Notes: a model not told the origin generated them from the sequence alone. A stretch of DNA of 44,909 nt from an uncultured Paracoccaceae bacterium (GCA_913062865.1 CAJXWO010000020.1:1-44909), one strand, 5' to 3'. Numbered from the stretch's first letter, positions 9,401 to 18,695 are shown. Made by a program: numbers and translations.

Positions 9401-9686
9401 CGTCCTGCAATCCAGCGCCATCGGCCCGTCGATCGGCCTGTCGCTTGACGGCTACTATGACATCGCGTCGAAAGCGATGGACATGCAGGGCGTGCTGTCG
9501 CCGCTCTACCTGCTGAATGGCATCGGCAGTATCTTCACCCGCAAGGGCGAGGGGTTGATCGGCTTCAATTTTACCCTCAAAGGGGCAGCCGACCGGCCGC
9601 GCGTGTCGGTCAATCCGCTTTCGATCCTGACCCCGGGCATGTTCCGCGAGATCTTTCGCAGACCCGCGCCCGACCTGTCGCAATAG
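6414..9686 (+). CDS. AsmA/YhdP-like (DUF3971) envelope protein
   Basis: A very large (about 1090 residue) protein with a basic cytoplasmic N terminus, one transmembrane helix at about residues 27-48, and a long periplasmic beta-rich region ending in the AsmA-like C-terminal segment typical of YhdP ([18 protein letters not shown], then [22 protein letters not shown] and [13 protein letters not shown]). AsmA-like proteins are thought to form hydrophobic grooves that move phospholipids between the membranes. I prefer the GTG at 6414 (VSDDTQPQT) because purine-rich GAGGG precedes it; a GTG at 6357 is the alternative. It is followed after 8 nt by queA, so the two may be co-transcribed. An equally long antisense reading frame is a GC artefact. 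Confidence 0.82.
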   Translation: MSDDTQPQTPPRPRRKTRRRLATLWSVLSLSVMGFFAAVLALGLTGQAIALPDWLRDRVETRLNAAMSAVTLDVGGMAIAVEDGLRPRLRFTDVRLSDRAGTPVASLAVVESVFAFEPLLQGELKPRAIWLSDAAIILRRSRDGAIDFSIGGGFSTAAGAASPAQLFERLDTALLAPPLDRLRRVEGNGLIVQYEDARAGRVWTADGGRLRLARSRDDLRISGDVALLSGRDTATTIEVSYESRLGAAQAEIGVNFRDMAAADIATQSRALAWLEVLDAPISGALRGAVDGAGALGPLSATLQIGAGALQPTLQTRPIPFRAARSYFTYDPATETLTFDEVRVESDWITAQAEGAATLSGLQEGWPTAFLGQFRLTDITGNPNDLYPAPLDFEAAQMDFRLRLDPFRVDIGEAVVSDGASDLRLSGRIGAGAQGWDLSLMARMDETYPDRVMSLWPESFKPQTRRWLAENVTRGVFQDVEVALRAPDGEEPRLYIGAGFTDATVRFAPDMPPITGGAGRFTLNASRLAVAATAGQVQPRAGGPLRIAGTTFTIRDARLRGAPAQIALNVAGGLPAVLSLIDTKPLELLRKAGRPADLATGQARVSGTLGLPLVRGIRMADVDFDLTADLSDVESDNIVPNRVLAADTLSVAATPEALRIAGDVRLDGVPASGVFRLPIGQPGAGSTVEATVALSERFADSFNIGLPPGTFSGSAPGQIAIDLARDTPPAFTLRSDLAGLGLSLPALGWSKTPGSRGTLEVAGTLGQPARIDRIRLEAPGLSAEGRITLTPEGVLDEARFDRVDAGWLDAPVTLSGRGAGAPPAVSIGGGSIDMRRAPSAGTGGAGGPLSVALDSLTVADGIALTGFRGQFTPRGGLDGSFTGRVNGGTGLSGRLVPDGGRSAVRLQSEDAGGVLRDAGIFQKVYGGTLDLALRPDAAPGIYDGQLTVRGIRLRDAPAMAELLNAISVIGLLEQLGNQGILFAEVDARFRMAPGQITVLQSSAIGPSIGLSLDGYYDIASKAMDMQGVLSPLYLLNGIGSIFTRKGEGLIGFNFTLKGAADRPRVSVNPLSILTPGMFREIFRRPAPDLSQ

Positions 9687-9694
9687 GCCCGCCC

Positions 9695-10744
9695 ATGAAG
9701 CTTTCCGATTTCGATTTCGACCTGCCCGAGCGGCTGATCGCCACGCGCCCCGTCTCGCCCCGGTCCTCGGCGCGGATGCTGGTGGCGCAGGGCGATGCGA
9801 TCCACGACCAAAGCGTGATCGACCTGCCTGACTGGCTGCAGCCCGGCGACCGGCTGGTGCTGAACGACACCAAGGTGATCCCCGCGCGGCTGTTCGGGGA
9901 GCGCCGCCGCCACGGCGAGACGGGCGAGACCGCCGCGCGGATCGAGGTCACGCTTCTCGAGCCGCGTCCGGGCGGGCATTGGTCGGCGCTGCTCAAGCCG
10001 CTCAAGAAGGTGCGCGAGGACGAGGTCATTCATTTCGGTGCCGATCTCAGCGCGCGGCTTCTGGCGCGCGAGGACGGGCAGGCGCTTTTGGAATTCAACC
10101 TCACCGGCCCCGATTTCGATGCCGCGCTGGAACAGGCGGGCGCCATGCCGCTGCCCCCCTATATCGCCGCCCGCCGCCCGGCCGATGAGCGCGACAAGGA
10201 AGACTACCAGACGGTCTTTGCCCGCCGCGCCGGGGCCATCGCCGCGCCCACGGCGTCGCTGCATTTCGATGCGGCCCTGCTGGACGCGCTTGAGGCCCGG
10301 GGCGTGCAGATGAGCTTTGTCACGCTCCATGTGGGCGCGGGCACCTTCCTGCCCGTGACCGTCGACGACGTGACCCAGCACCGCATGCATGCCGAATGGG
10401 GCGAGGTGAGCGACACCGCCGCCGCCGAGATCGCCGCGACCAAGGCCGCGGGCGGCCGCGTGATCCCCGTGGGCACCACCGCGCTGCGCCTGATCGAGAC
10501 GGCGGGGCGGGGCGGCGGCATAAAACCCTGGTCGGGCGACACCGACATTTTCATCTACCCGGGGTTCGCGTTTCAGGTCACCGATGCCCTGATGACCAAT
10601 TTCCACCTGCCCAAATCGACGCTGATGATGCTTGTCTCGGCGCTCATGGGGTCGGACCGCATCCGGCGGATCTACGATCACGCCATCGCGAGCGAGTATC
10701 GTTTCTTTTCCTACGGCGACGCCTCGCTGTTGATCCCGCGCTAA
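9695..10744 (+). CDS. queA: S-adenosylmethionine:tRNA ribosyltransferase-isomerase
   Basis: The 349-residue enzyme transfers and isomerises the ribosyl moiety of S-adenosylmethionine onto preQ1 at position 34 of tRNA(Asp/Asn/His/Tyr), forming epoxyqueuosine. Family signatures are [17 protein letters not shown] at the N terminus, [15 protein letters not shown] at about 50-64, the PPYI segment and [12 protein letters not shown] at about 209-220, and the C-terminal [15 protein letters not shown]. Length matches the family. It starts 8 nt after the AsmA-like gene. The other queuosine enzyme in this window, tgt, is 25 kb away rather than adjacent. Confidence 0.96.
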   Translation: MKLSDFDFDLPERLIATRPVSPRSSARMLVAQGDAIHDQSVIDLPDWLQPGDRLVLNDTKVIPARLFGERRRHGETGETAARIEVTLLEPRPGGHWSALLKPLKKVREDEVIHFGADLSARLLAREDGQALLEFNLTGPDFDAALEQAGAMPLPPYIAARRPADERDKEDYQTVFARRAGAIAAPTASLHFDAALLDALEARGVQMSFVTLHVGAGTFLPVTVDDVTQHRMHAEWGEVSDTAAAEIAATKAAGGRVIPVGTTALRLIETAGRGGGIKPWSGDTDIFIYPGFAFQVTDALMTNFHLPKSTLMMLVSALMGSDRIRRIYDHAIASEYRFFSYGDASLLIPR

Positions 10745-10854
10745 GCCTCTGGCAGCGAAGCATTTGCGACAGATCGAGTCGCGGATGGGGCGGACCCGGC
10801 GGGGCCACGCCCCGATATGGTTTCGCATAGCAGGCCAAAAGGGACCCGACGGTA

Positions 10855-12120
10855 ATGGTGCAATTCCTTTCAGGTGCATGGGCGCTCTTGCTCGGCATGA
10901 TGCTTCTCATGGTCGGCAACGGCATCCAGGGCACGCTTCTGGGTATCCGCGGCGCGATCGAGGGCTTCTCGACCGTCGAGATGTCATTTGTGATGTCGGC
11001 TTATTTTTTGGGCTTCCTCGGCGGGTCGCGCATGGCGCCCGAGATGATCCGGCGCGTGGGCCATGTACGGGTCTTCGCAGCGCTGGCCTCGTTCATATCC
11101 GCCGTTCTGATCCTCTACCCTACCTTCACCGACCCCTGGGCCTGGACCGTGGGGCGCATCATCATCGGGTTCTGCTTTTCCGGCGTGTACGTGACCGCCG
11201 AAAGCTGGCTGAACAACTCGGTCACCAATGAAAACCGGGGCCAGGCGCTGTCGCTCTACATGATCGTGCAGATGGCGGGCGTGGTGGCCGCACAAGGCCT
11301 GCTGGTCACCGCGGACCCGTCGGGCTTCGTGCTGTTCGTGATCCCCTCGGTGCTGGTCTCGATCTCGTTTGCACCCATTCTGCTGTCGATCTCGCCGACG
11401 CCCGCCTTCGACACGACGAAGCCGATGACCCTGCGCGAGCTGGTGCGCATCTCGCCCCTGGCCAGCGTGGGCATGCTGCTGCTGGGCGGGGTCTTTGCCG
11501 CGCAGTTCGGCATGGCCTCGGTCTATGGCGCCGAGGCGGGGCTGAGCATCGCGCAGATCTCGATCTTCATCGCCAGTTTCTACATCTCGGCCACGGTGGT
11601 GCAATACCCGCTGGGCTGGATCTCGGACCGGATGGACCGGCGGCTCCTGATCCTCGTCGTTGCGGCGGTCGGGGGGGCGGGGGCTCTTATCCCGGTGCTG
11701 GTCGGCGCGGATTTCGTGCTGCTTCTGGTCTCGGCGGCGCTGATCGGGGGCATGTCGAACCCGCTCTATTCGCTGCTCATCGCCTATACCAACGACTTCC
11801 TTGAATCCGACGACATGGCCGCCGCCTCGGGCGGGCTGGTGTTCATCAACGGGCTGGGGGCCATTGCCGGCCCGCTCGTCACCGGCTGGGTGATGGGCGT
11901 CGCGGGCCCCGAGGGCTTTTTCGCCGTGATCGCGGTGCTGCTTCTGGCGATGGCCGGCTACGCGGGCTACCGGATGACGCAACGCGCCTCTGTCCCGGTC
12001 GAGGACACCGGCTCCTACGCACCGATTCTGCCTACGGCGTCACCGGTTGCCGTTGAAGTTGCACAAGAATACGCCATCGAGACCGCGCAGGAGGACGAAG
12101 AGGACCCGGAAGCTGCCTAA
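10855..12120 (+). CDS. MFS transporter
   Basis: A 421-residue polytopic protein with about 12 predicted transmembrane helices in two halves and the MFS loop motifs (GGSRMAPEMIRRVGHVR after TM2; GWISDRMDRR after TM8). The general look is that of the YcaD-type proteobacterial MFS proteins, whose substrate is not established. The last about 35 residues form an acidic cytoplasmic tail (ETAQEDEEDPEAA). Position and spacing suggest its own promoter in the 110-nt gap after queA. No substrate can be named from context. Confidence 0.85.
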   Translation: MVQFLSGAWALLLGMMLLMVGNGIQGTLLGIRGAIEGFSTVEMSFVMSAYFLGFLGGSRMAPEMIRRVGHVRVFAALASFISAVLILYPTFTDPWAWTVGRIIIGFCFSGVYVTAESWLNNSVTNENRGQALSLYMIVQMAGVVAAQGLLVTADPSGFVLFVIPSVLVSISFAPILLSISPTPAFDTTKPMTLRELVRISPLASVGMLLLGGVFAAQFGMASVYGAEAGLSIAQISIFIASFYISATVVQYPLGWISDRMDRRLLILVVAAVGGAGALIPVLVGADFVLLLVSAALIGGMSNPLYSLLIAYTNDFLESDDMAAASGGLVFINGLGAIAGPLVTGWVMGVAGPEGFFAVIAVLLLAMAGYAGYRMTQRASVPVEDTGSYAPILPTASPVAVEVAQEYAIETAQEDEEDPEAA

Positions 12121-12224
12121 TGTGACGTATTTGATGCAAAACGTGACTGTGCAATGCGCCTATTGTGCATGTAACGATTTGTTAACACATGGTGGGTGCA
12201 CGCGCGGCGAAGGAGGAGCGAGCG

Positions 12225-12803
12225 ATGGCAGGCCCTGATGAGGTGCTCGGTTTCTGGCTGGACGAGGTCGGTCCGGCCGGGTGGTACAAAAGCGACGAGA
12301 CGCTCGACCAGTCCATCCGCGACAGGTTTCAGACAACGTGGGACGGCGCTGTCGAAGGGCGCTACGGCCTCTGGCTGACCTATCCCAACGGCGCGCTGGC
12401 CTATATCATCCTGATGGACCAGTTCCCGCGCAACATGTTCCGCGACAGCGGGCAGGCCTTTTCGACCGACGCCGAGGCGCTGGCCGCCGCCAAGGCCGCC
12501 ATCGACAAGGGCTGGGATCTGCGCATCGACGAACCGGCCCGCCAGTTCTTCTACCTGCCGCTGATGCACTCGGAAAACCTGTGCGATCAGGATCGCTGCG
12601 TGCGCCTGATGAAGGACCGCATGCCCGAAACGGGGGCCGAGAACCTCAAGCATGCCCGCGCTCATCGCGAGGTTATCCGCCGCTTCGGACGCTTCCCCTA
12701 TCGCAACGCGGCCCTGTCGCGCAGCACGACCGCGCCGGAACAGGATTTCCTGGCCAATGGCGGTTACGGCGCAACGGTGCGCGCGCTGGACGAAGCCGCC
12801 TGA
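12225..12803 (+). CDS. DUF924 family protein
   Basis: A 192-residue member of DUF924, an all-alpha TPR-like family of unknown function. The family signature DQFPRNMFRDS is at about residues 65-75, with the following F(Y/F)LPLMHSE and GRFPYRN segments. There is no signal peptide or membrane segment. The ATG at 12225 is preceded by a very strong ribosome-binding site (AGGAGGAG, 12211-12218); an in-frame ATG at 12189 is therefore rejected. It is a separate unit between the MFS gene and a convergent lipoprotein gene. Confidence 0.85.
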   Translation: MAGPDEVLGFWLDEVGPAGWYKSDETLDQSIRDRFQTTWDGAVEGRYGLWLTYPNGALAYIILMDQFPRNMFRDSGQAFSTDAEALAAAKAAIDKGWDLRIDEPARQFFYLPLMHSENLCDQDRCVRLMKDRMPETGAENLKHARAHREVIRRFGRFPYRNAALSRSTTAPEQDFLANGGYGATVRALDEAA

Positions 12804-12839
12804 TCGCGTCCCGCCCTCGGGCGGTTCAAACCCCGCGGA

Positions 12840-13202
12840 TCACTCTGGGGGTTCGCACTCGGGATTGCCGAATGTGGCGATACAGGCCTGTTGCGCGCAA
12901 TTGCGGATCTGCGCGTCCCGTTCGCTCTTGCGCACGTCGACGGTTTCGAAATCGATATAGGGAATGCCCACCTTCTCGGTCTCGGCCGTGCAGATCGTCT
13001 TGCCGTTTTCTTCTTCGCAGACCGTGCGGCCCGTGGCCTGATCGACATAGCGCACCTTGTTCACCATGCGCTGTTCGTATTTCGGCGGAATCTTCTGCAG
13101 CCACTCGGCCTCGCAGGCGCTGTACGCGGCCCGGTATTCCGGTGTGCCGCAGGCGGTCAATCCCCCGAGGGCGGCGAGAAGGACAAGGCGGGCAGGGCGC
13201 AT
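12840..13202 (-). CDS. Small lipoprotein of unknown function
   Basis: A 120-residue protein with a lipoprotein signal peptide: basic N terminus, hydrophobic core and lipobox LTAC with the lipidated Cys18. The mature part carries six further cysteines (CEAEW, TVCEEENGKTICTAE, RNCAQQACIATFGNPECE), which could form disulfides in the periplasm. I do not recognise a named family. It converges on the DUF924 gene, and a short GC-rich inverted repeat at about 12811-12826 lies between them. Confidence 0.75.
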   Translation of the reverse strand: MRPARLVLLAALGGLTACGTPEYRAAYSACEAEWLQKIPPKYEQRMVNKVRYVDQATGRTVCEEENGKTICTAETEKVGIPYIDFETVDVRKSERDAQIRNCAQQACIATFGNPECEPPE

Positions 13203-13347
13203 GGGCGGTCTCCGGTCAGTGACCGGACAAGCCTAGCCCGGCGGCGGCGGACCGGGAAGACGGTTTGTCACCCTGTCAGCGTCCAGCGCACGGCCCAGAG
13301 GCGGCGCGCTTTGTCCGGCCCTGTCTCGGTGAATCCGTCCTGCCCGG

Positions 13348-14340
13348 TCAGGCGAGGGCCAGCACCGGCCCGTCCAAGAGGTCGACCAGCGCGCCGAAAT
13401 ACCCGTCCGACCGAGCGGGCTGTGTCGGGTCGGACGTGATCGCAACCGCCAGCCCGCGGCCCGGATGGGCGGCGATCACCTGCCCGCCATAGCCCCGCGC
13501 CAGCACATAGCCCGAGCGCGTCAGGAACCAGCCATAGCCATAGCCCATGCCCGACCAGGGCGAGCGCGCCCGCGCCACCTGGCTGGCCGCGATCCAGTCT
13601 TCCGAGATCACCTGCGTGCCGCCATAGCGCCCGCCGTCGCGCATCAGCATGGCAAGCTTCAGCATCGCGGTCGGGCGCAGCGCCATCTGGTTGCCGCCCA
13701 GGTAGTAGCCTTGCGGATCGCGCGTCCAGGGCGGGATCTCGATGCCCAGGGGGCGACCCAGCCGCTGCCGCGCCTGTTCCAGCAGGCTCAGCCCCGTCGC
13801 CTCGGCCAGGGCCGCGCCCAGCACATGGGTCGACCCCGTGGAATAGAGCATTCGCCCGCCCGGTTCGGCCACCATCCGGCGGCGCAAGGCATCCGCCACC
13901 CAGTTGGACGACGACACCCAGCCGCCGTAATTCGCCCCCGAGGTCCGTTCGAGCCCCGCGCGCAGCGTCACCAGATCCTCGAGCGTGATCGCCCCCGCGC
14001 CCTCGGTCGCGTCGCGGGGCAAAAGGCGCGGAGCCACGTCGGAGAGGGGGGCCGTGACCGACGCGATGTCGCCCCGGTCCAGCGCCGCGCCCAGCAAAAG
14101 CGCCACCACGCTTTTCGAGCAGGACTTGATATTGGCCAGCGCCTCCAGCCCCGGCCCGCGCGGGGCTTCGGCGAAAAGCATCTCGTCCCCGCGCATCACC
14201 TGGAGCGAATGAAGTTGCGGCAACTGTGCCGCCGCCGCGCGCAGATCGGCAAGCCGCGCGTCGCCCGTCTGCGCGCGCGACACGGATGGGGCGGCGAGCG
14301 CGACGGCGGTGGCAAGGATCACCTGGCGTCTGTGCATCAT
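13348..14340 (-). CDS. Secreted serine hydrolase, beta-lactamase class C family
   Basis: A 330-residue beta-lactamase-fold serine hydrolase of the class C/esterase EstB/6-aminohexanoate-dimer-hydrolase group. An N-terminal signal peptide (MMHRRQVILATAVALAAPSVSRA) predicts export. The catalytic SxxK motif is Ser73-Cys-Ser-Lys76, and the tyrosine motif is Tyr166 (LYSTGS). A C-terminal GYGGQVIAAHPGRGL segment replaces the KTG motif of true beta-lactamases, so esterase or amidase activity is more likely than antibiotic resistance. The start is placed at the MM pair (14340) ahead of the signal peptide; the in-frame extension upstream lacks a signal and overlaps the lpd promoter region. Confidence 0.85.
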   Translation of the reverse strand: MMHRRQVILATAVALAAPSVSRAQTGDARLADLRAAAAQLPQLHSLQVMRGDEMLFAEAPRGPGLEALANIKSCSKSVVALLLGAALDRGDIASVTAPLSDVAPRLLPRDATEGAGAITLEDLVTLRAGLERTSGANYGGWVSSSNWVADALRRRMVAEPGGRMLYSTGSTHVLGAALAEATGLSLLEQARQRLGRPLGIEIPPWTRDPQGYYLGGNQMALRPTAMLKLAMLMRDGGRYGGTQVISEDWIAASQVARARSPWSGMGYGYGWFLTRSGYVLARGYGGQVIAAHPGRGLAVAITSDPTQPARSDGYFGALVDLLDGPVLALA

Positions 14341-14467
14341 GCGCCGCAGTTTGACGCCCCGACGCCCAAGGTCCATCGGCGGCGCTTCACATCCACGTGC
14401 GCGGTCCACGCCGGGATGGGCCAAACGCCGCGCCCATCCATCGCCAATTGAACGGCCCCGCCAGATG

Positions 14468-14481
14468 GTTTAACGTTAAAC
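14468..14481. promoter_or_regulatory. Perfect palindrome GTTTAACGTTAAAC before lpd
   Basis: A 14-bp perfect palindrome, GTTTAACGTTAAAC, ends 24 nt upstream of the lpd start, in the gap between the divergent serine hydrolase gene and lpd. Its position suits a repressor or activator site. The binding protein is unknown. Confidence 0.5.
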
Positions 14482-14505
14482 AAATCTGCGAATGGGAGAT
14501 TTCTG

Positions 14506-15903
14506 ATGGCATCCGCAACCTACGACATGATCGTGATCGGCGCCGGGCCGGGCGGCTACGTGGCCGCGATCCGGGGCGCTCAGCTGGGCCTGAAGGTGGC
14601 CATCGTCGAACGCGAACACATGGGCGGTATCTGCCTCAACTGGGGCTGCATCCCGACCAAGGCGATGCTGCGCTCGTCCGAGGTGTTCCACCTGATGCAC
14701 CGCGCCAAGGAATTCGGCCTCAAGGCCGAGGGCATCGGCTACGACCTCAACGCCGTGGTCAAACGCTCGCGCGGGGTGGCCAAGCAGCTGAACTCGGGCG
14801 TGGGGCATCTCTTGAAGAAGAACAAGGTCACCGCGCTCATGGGCGAGGCCACGCTGACCGGCAAGGGCAAGGTCAGCGTCAGGACCGAGAAGGGCACCGA
14901 GGAGCTGACGGCGAAAAACATCGTGCTGGCCACCGGTGCGCGGGCGCGGGAACTGCCGGGGCTCGAAGCCGATGGCGATCTGGTCTGGACCTACAAGCAC
15001 GCGCTGATGCCGTCGCGCATGCCCAAGAAGCTTCTGGTGATCGGGTCGGGCGCCATCGGGATCGAATTCGCGAGCTTCTACAACACGCTCGGCGCCGACA
15101 CGACCGTGGTCGAGGTCATGGACCGCATCCTGCCCGTCGAGGATGCCGAGATCAGTGCCTTCGCCAAGAAGAGCTTTACCAAGCAAGGCATGAAAATCAT
15201 GGAGAAATCCATGGTCAAGCAGCTTGACCGCGGCAAGGGCACCGTGACCGCCCATATCGAGACCGGCGGCAAGGTCGAGAAGATGGAGTTCGACACCGTG
15301 ATCTCGGCCGTCGGGATCGTCGGCAATACCGAGGGGCTGGGACTCGACGCCCTGGGCATCAAGGTCGAAAAGACCCACGTGGTCACCGACCCCTACTGCC
15401 GCACCGGGGTCGAGGGCGTCTATGCCATCGGTGACCTGGCCGGCGCGCCCTGGCTTGCCCACAAGGCCAGCCACGAGGGCGTCATGGTGGCCGAGCTGAT
15501 CGCGGGCAAGAACACCGTCCACCCGGTCGACCCCGACAGCATCGCGGGCTGCACCTATTGTCACCCCCAGGTCGCCAGCGTCGGCCTGACCGAGGCGCAG
15601 GCCAAGGACAAGGGCCACGAGATCAAGGTTGGCCGCTTCCCCTTCATCGGCAACGGCAAGGCCATTGCCCTGGGTGAGCCCGAGGGCATGGTCAAGACCG
15701 TGTTCGACGCCAAGACCGGCGAGCTTCTGGGCGCGCATATGGTCGGGGCCGAGGTGACCGAGCTGATCCAGGGCTATGTCGTCGGCCGCCAGCTCGAGAC
15801 GACCGAGGAGGACCTTATGGAAACCGTCTTCCCGCACCCGACGCTGAGCGAGATGATGCACGAAAGCGTGCTCGACGCCTTCGACCGGGTGATCCACATC
15901 TGA
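14506..15903 (+). CDS. lpd: Dihydrolipoyl dehydrogenase (E3)
   Basis: A 465-residue FAD/NAD flavoprotein disulfide reductase, the E3 component shared by 2-oxoacid dehydrogenases and the glycine cleavage system. It shows the FAD-binding motif VIGAGPGGYVAA (10-21), the redox-active pair Cys43/Cys48 in GGICLNWGCIPTK, the NAD-binding GSGAIGIEFASFY, the second FAD motif VYAIGDLAG, and the C-terminal HPTLSE of the dimer-interface active site. It is not next to E1 or E2 genes in this window, so it is a stand-alone copy. A GGGAGA ribosome-binding site precedes the ATG. Confidence 0.95.
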   Translation: MASATYDMIVIGAGPGGYVAAIRGAQLGLKVAIVEREHMGGICLNWGCIPTKAMLRSSEVFHLMHRAKEFGLKAEGIGYDLNAVVKRSRGVAKQLNSGVGHLLKKNKVTALMGEATLTGKGKVSVRTEKGTEELTAKNIVLATGARARELPGLEADGDLVWTYKHALMPSRMPKKLLVIGSGAIGIEFASFYNTLGADTTVVEVMDRILPVEDAEISAFAKKSFTKQGMKIMEKSMVKQLDRGKGTVTAHIETGGKVEKMEFDTVISAVGIVGNTEGLGLDALGIKVEKTHVVTDPYCRTGVEGVYAIGDLAGAPWLAHKASHEGVMVAELIAGKNTVHPVDPDSIAGCTYCHPQVASVGLTEAQAKDKGHEIKVGRFPFIGNGKAIALGEPEGMVKTVFDAKTGELLGAHMVGAEVTELIQGYVVGRQLETTEEDLMETVFPHPTLSEMMHESVLDAFDRVIHI

Positions 15904-15914
15904 TCCTCGAGCGG

Positions 15915-15959
15915 GGGCGGCCCGTCGACGGGCCGCCCTTCGCTGCGTCGACGCAGCGA
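15915..15959 (+). terminator. Two strong palindromes after lpd
   Basis: Directly after the lpd stop there is a 10-bp GC-only stem with a TCGA loop (15915-15938), and then a perfect 20-bp palindrome (15940-15959, TCGCTGCGTC and its complement). There is only a TT between them rather than a long U-run, so termination is plausible but not textbook. Confidence 0.55.
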
Positions 15960-15995
15960 TCCTGCGCGCGGTCGACCGTGCGCCGCCTCCACCTG

Positions 15996-16161
15996 CCGTC
16001 CCGGGCCTGACCCGGCACCTCGGGACCAACCGTTGAGGCCTCGGCGCGATGGCCTGGGCGGGGGCAGAGCACCACCATCCGCGTCCCGCTCAAATCCCGT
16101 CCCGGGCCTGACCCGGGACCTCCGGGCCGACCGTTGAGGCCCCGGCGCGGCGGCTGGGGCG
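15996..16161 (+). repeat. Two imperfect direct copies of a 65-bp element
   Basis: Copies at 15996-16060 and 16097-16161 start with CCGTCCCGGGCCTGACCCGG and share CCGTTGAGGC and CGGCGCG further along, differing at roughly a fifth of positions. Each begins with a hairpin; in the second it is perfect (TCCCGGG-CCTGA-CCCGGGA, 16100-16118). Such CCCGGGCCTGACCCGGG palindromes are common as dispersed repeats in alphaproteobacteria. They fill most of the 262-nt gap between lpd and the VWA gene. Confidence 0.75.
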
Positions 16162-16165
16162 CACG

Positions 16166-18628
16166 TCACTCCGGCTCGTAGGTCAGCTCCACGGTCTGCC
16201 GGGCCAGCACCCGGTCGTCCTGCCCCATGACATAGCGCAGCTCGTAGCGGCCCGGGCCCTCGGGCGTCTGCAGGATCATCGGCGAATCGTCATGGGTCCG
16301 CTTGTACACCCGTGCGCGGTCTTCGCCCTCCTTATAAAGACCGATGTAATCGCCCGCGAAATCCGGGCCCTCCCACTCGATCGCGAGATTGCCCCCCGCG
16401 CGCACTTCTGCGGGTGCGGTCAGCGTCGCGGTGACCTCTTCGGCCACGATCTCCTGCCGGGCCAGCACCGCGTCGCCATTGGCCTGGGCGACATAGCGGA
16501 CCTCGTAGGTGCCGGGCTCCGACGGCAGGCGCAACAGCAGGGGAGAGCCCTCGCGCGTGTAGGTGTAGTGAATCTGGCGGCCGGCATCGTCATCCATCTG
16601 CGACAAAGCGATATAGTCGCGTTCGTATCCGGGCCCCTCCCAGTCCACGATCACGGCGGCCCCGGCGCGGGCGGTGGCGGGGGCCGTCACGCTGGCCTCG
16701 ACCGCGACCACCTCGATGGGCCGGGCGGCCAGCACCGTGTCGCCCTGCTGCATGACATAGCGCAGCTCGTACGCGCCGGGCTCCAGCGGCATCAGCACCG
16801 GCGCGGGGCTGCCGTCGCGGGTGTAGGTGTAGTTGATATAGCCATCCTCGCCCACGCGGCTGACGGTGAGGTAGTCACGCTCGTAGTTCGGCCCCTCCCA
16901 GGTCACCGCCAGCGGCTCGCCGGCCTGTGCGGTCTGCGGCGCGTCGAGGGTCGCGGTCACCTCGGTCACCGTGATCGCCCGTGTGGCCAGCACCGTGTCG
17001 CCCTGTTGCATGACATAGCGCAGCTCATAATCGCCCGGCTCGGTCGGCATCTCCAGATCCAGCGGCGTGCCATCGCGGGTGTAGGTGTAGTTGATATAGC
17101 CACCCTCTCCGGGCACCGCGACGGTCAGGTAATCGCGTTCGTAATCCGGACCGGTCCAGCCCACCGACAGGGGCTCGCCCACCAGAGCGGTGTCCGGCGC
17201 GTCGAGCGTGGCGGCCACGGGCTCCACCACCATCGGCTGGACGGCCAGCACCGTGTCGCCCTGCTGCATGACATAGCGGATCTCGTACTCTCCTGGCTCG
17301 GCGGGCATCACCAGGTCCAGTGGGCTGCCGTCGCGGGTATAGGTGTAATTCACATAGCCGCGCTCGCCGGCCTTCGAGACGGTGATGTAATCCCGCTCGT
17401 AATCCGGCCCGGTCCAGTCCACCGCCACCGTTGCCCCGGCCGGCTGGGGCGAGGGCGCCGCGACGGTGGCCTCGACCGGTGTCACCTCGATGGGGCGGGT
17501 GGCCAGGACCACGTCGCCTTCTTGCCGGACATAGCGCAATTCGTAGCGGCCCGGTTCGGGCGGCATCAGAAGGTCCAGCGGGCTACCGTCGCGGGTGTAG
17601 GTGTAATTGACATAGCCCCCTTCGCCGGGGACCGAGACGGTGATGTAGTCGCGCTCGGCACCCGGACCCTCCCACGCGACGCTCAGGCGCGATCCGACGG
17701 GCGCGCTGTCGGCGGCCTCCAGCGTGGCCTCGGGCAGGGGGGCGGGTAGGACCAGCGTGACCGTCTGATCCGCACTTTCGACGGTAAAGCCGGTCTCGGC
17801 CGTCGCCTCATCCTCGGGACGCAGGACCGATGCGGTGTAGTCCCCCGGCACGAGGTCGGCGGTGATCGTCGCGCCGCGCTCGAAATCCACCAGGGCCGTG
17901 TCGCCCTGCAGAACTTCCCAGATCAGGGGCTTGTCGATCTGCGGGCCCCCGTCGCCCGCCAGCGCCCGGAAGGTGACGGTGACCGGCGCGGGCTCTTCGG
18001 CGACGGCCGCCAGGGCCGTGCCCAGCTCGGCCGCGTTCGAGGCCGACAGGAACCGGCCGCCGGTCTCGTTCGCAAGGCACTGCATCTGCGCGATCGCCTC
18101 GGGGTCGTCGATGTCGAAGCCGATGACATGGGCGGTGAAATCGACACCCGCGGCCTCGAGTTCGCGCGCGGCGGCGCAGGGGTCGGGGTGGCAGGTCTCG
18201 ATCCCGTCCGAGACAAGGATCACGGTCGCCTTTTCCTCAGTATAGCGCAAGGTTTGCGCGGCGGCGATCACCGCATCGGTCATCGGGGTCTTGCCCCGGG
18301 GTGTCAGCCCATTCACGGCCTCGATGATGGCATCGCGCCCGCCACCCGGCTGGATGAGCGTTTCGATATCCGCGCAATCGCCCTTTTCACGGTGGCCATA
18401 GGCGGTCAGCCCCAGCGCCTGATCCTCGGGCAGGCTTTCCATCAGATCGGACACGACCGACTGGGCGATGGTGATCTTGGCGGTTCCGTCGATCTGGCCC
18501 CACATCGAGCCAGAGGCATCGAGGATCAGGATGGATTGCGCGCGTTCCTGCGCGGGCAGGGCCACGGGAACAAGGCTCAGTGGCAGGCAGGCCAGGGCGG
18601 CAGCGAAAAGGGGGCGGAAAAGGCGCAT
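16166..18628 (-). CDS. Secreted VWA-domain protein with six tandem C-terminal repeats
   Basis: An 820-residue exported protein. It has a signal peptide (about 1-26), then a von Willebrand factor A domain (about 32-210) with an intact MIDAS start, DASGS (Asp37-Ser41), and the DGIETCHPDPC segment. A linker domain (about 215-296) follows, then six tandem repeats of about 86 residues (about 300-384, 385-470, 471-556, 557-642, 643-731, 732-818). The repeat core is WxGPxYERDYITVS, GYxNYTYTRDGSPL, EPGxYELRYVMQQGDTVLA. Repeats 2-4 are nearly identical and still obvious in the DNA with a 258-nt period, so they expanded recently. The repeats look like Ig-like beta sandwiches. Ligand and role are unknown; it is monocistronic with a large intergenic gap upstream. 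Confidence 0.85.
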   Translation of the reverse strand: MRLFRPLFAAALACLPLSLVPVALPAQERAQSILILDASGSMWGQIDGTAKITIAQSVVSDLMESLPEDQALGLTAYGHREKGDCADIETLIQPGGGRDAIIEAVNGLTPRGKTPMTDAVIAAAQTLRYTEEKATVILVSDGIETCHPDPCAAARELEAAGVDFTAHVIGFDIDDPEAIAQMQCLANETGGRFLSASNAAELGTALAAVAEEPAPVTVTFRALAGDGGPQIDKPLIWEVLQGDTALVDFERGATITADLVPGDYTASVLRPEDEATAETGFTVESADQTVTLVLPAPLPEATLEAADSAPVGSRLSVAWEGPGAERDYITVSVPGEGGYVNYTYTRDGSPLDLLMPPEPGRYELRYVRQEGDVVLATRPIEVTPVEATVAAPSPQPAGATVAVDWTGPDYERDYITVSKAGERGYVNYTYTRDGSPLDLVMPAEPGEYEIRYVMQQGDTVLAVQPMVVEPVAATLDAPDTALVGEPLSVGWTGPDYERDYLTVAVPGEGGYINYTYTRDGTPLDLEMPTEPGDYELRYVMQQGDTVLATRAITVTEVTATLDAPQTAQAGEPLAVTWEGPNYERDYLTVSRVGEDGYINYTYTRDGSPAPVLMPLEPGAYELRYVMQQGDTVLAARPIEVVAVEASVTAPATARAGAAVIVDWEGPGYERDYIALSQMDDDAGRQIHYTYTREGSPLLLRLPSEPGTYEVRYVAQANGDAVLARQEIVAEEVTATLTAPAEVRAGGNLAIEWEGPDFAGDYIGLYKEGEDRARVYKRTHDDSPMILQTPEGPGRYELRYVMGQDDRVLARQTVELTYEPE

Positions 18629-18695
18629 GGAAAGTCTCCGGTCATCGAATGACCGAACTGTGCCGTGCCGCCCCCTGTCGGATCAACGATTCCCT

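Noticed and set aside
6369..9683. Open frame of 1104 codons antisense to the AsmA-like gene
   Set aside because: It mirrors the AsmA-like gene exactly, has no family motifs and is rich in Arg/Gln/Gly/His, as expected of antisense frames in GC-rich DNA.
13348..14340. Antibiotic-resistance beta-lactamase
   Set aside because: SxxK is present, but the KTG-type motif and the YxN motif are not as in class C enzymes; the esterase/amidase subgroup fits better.
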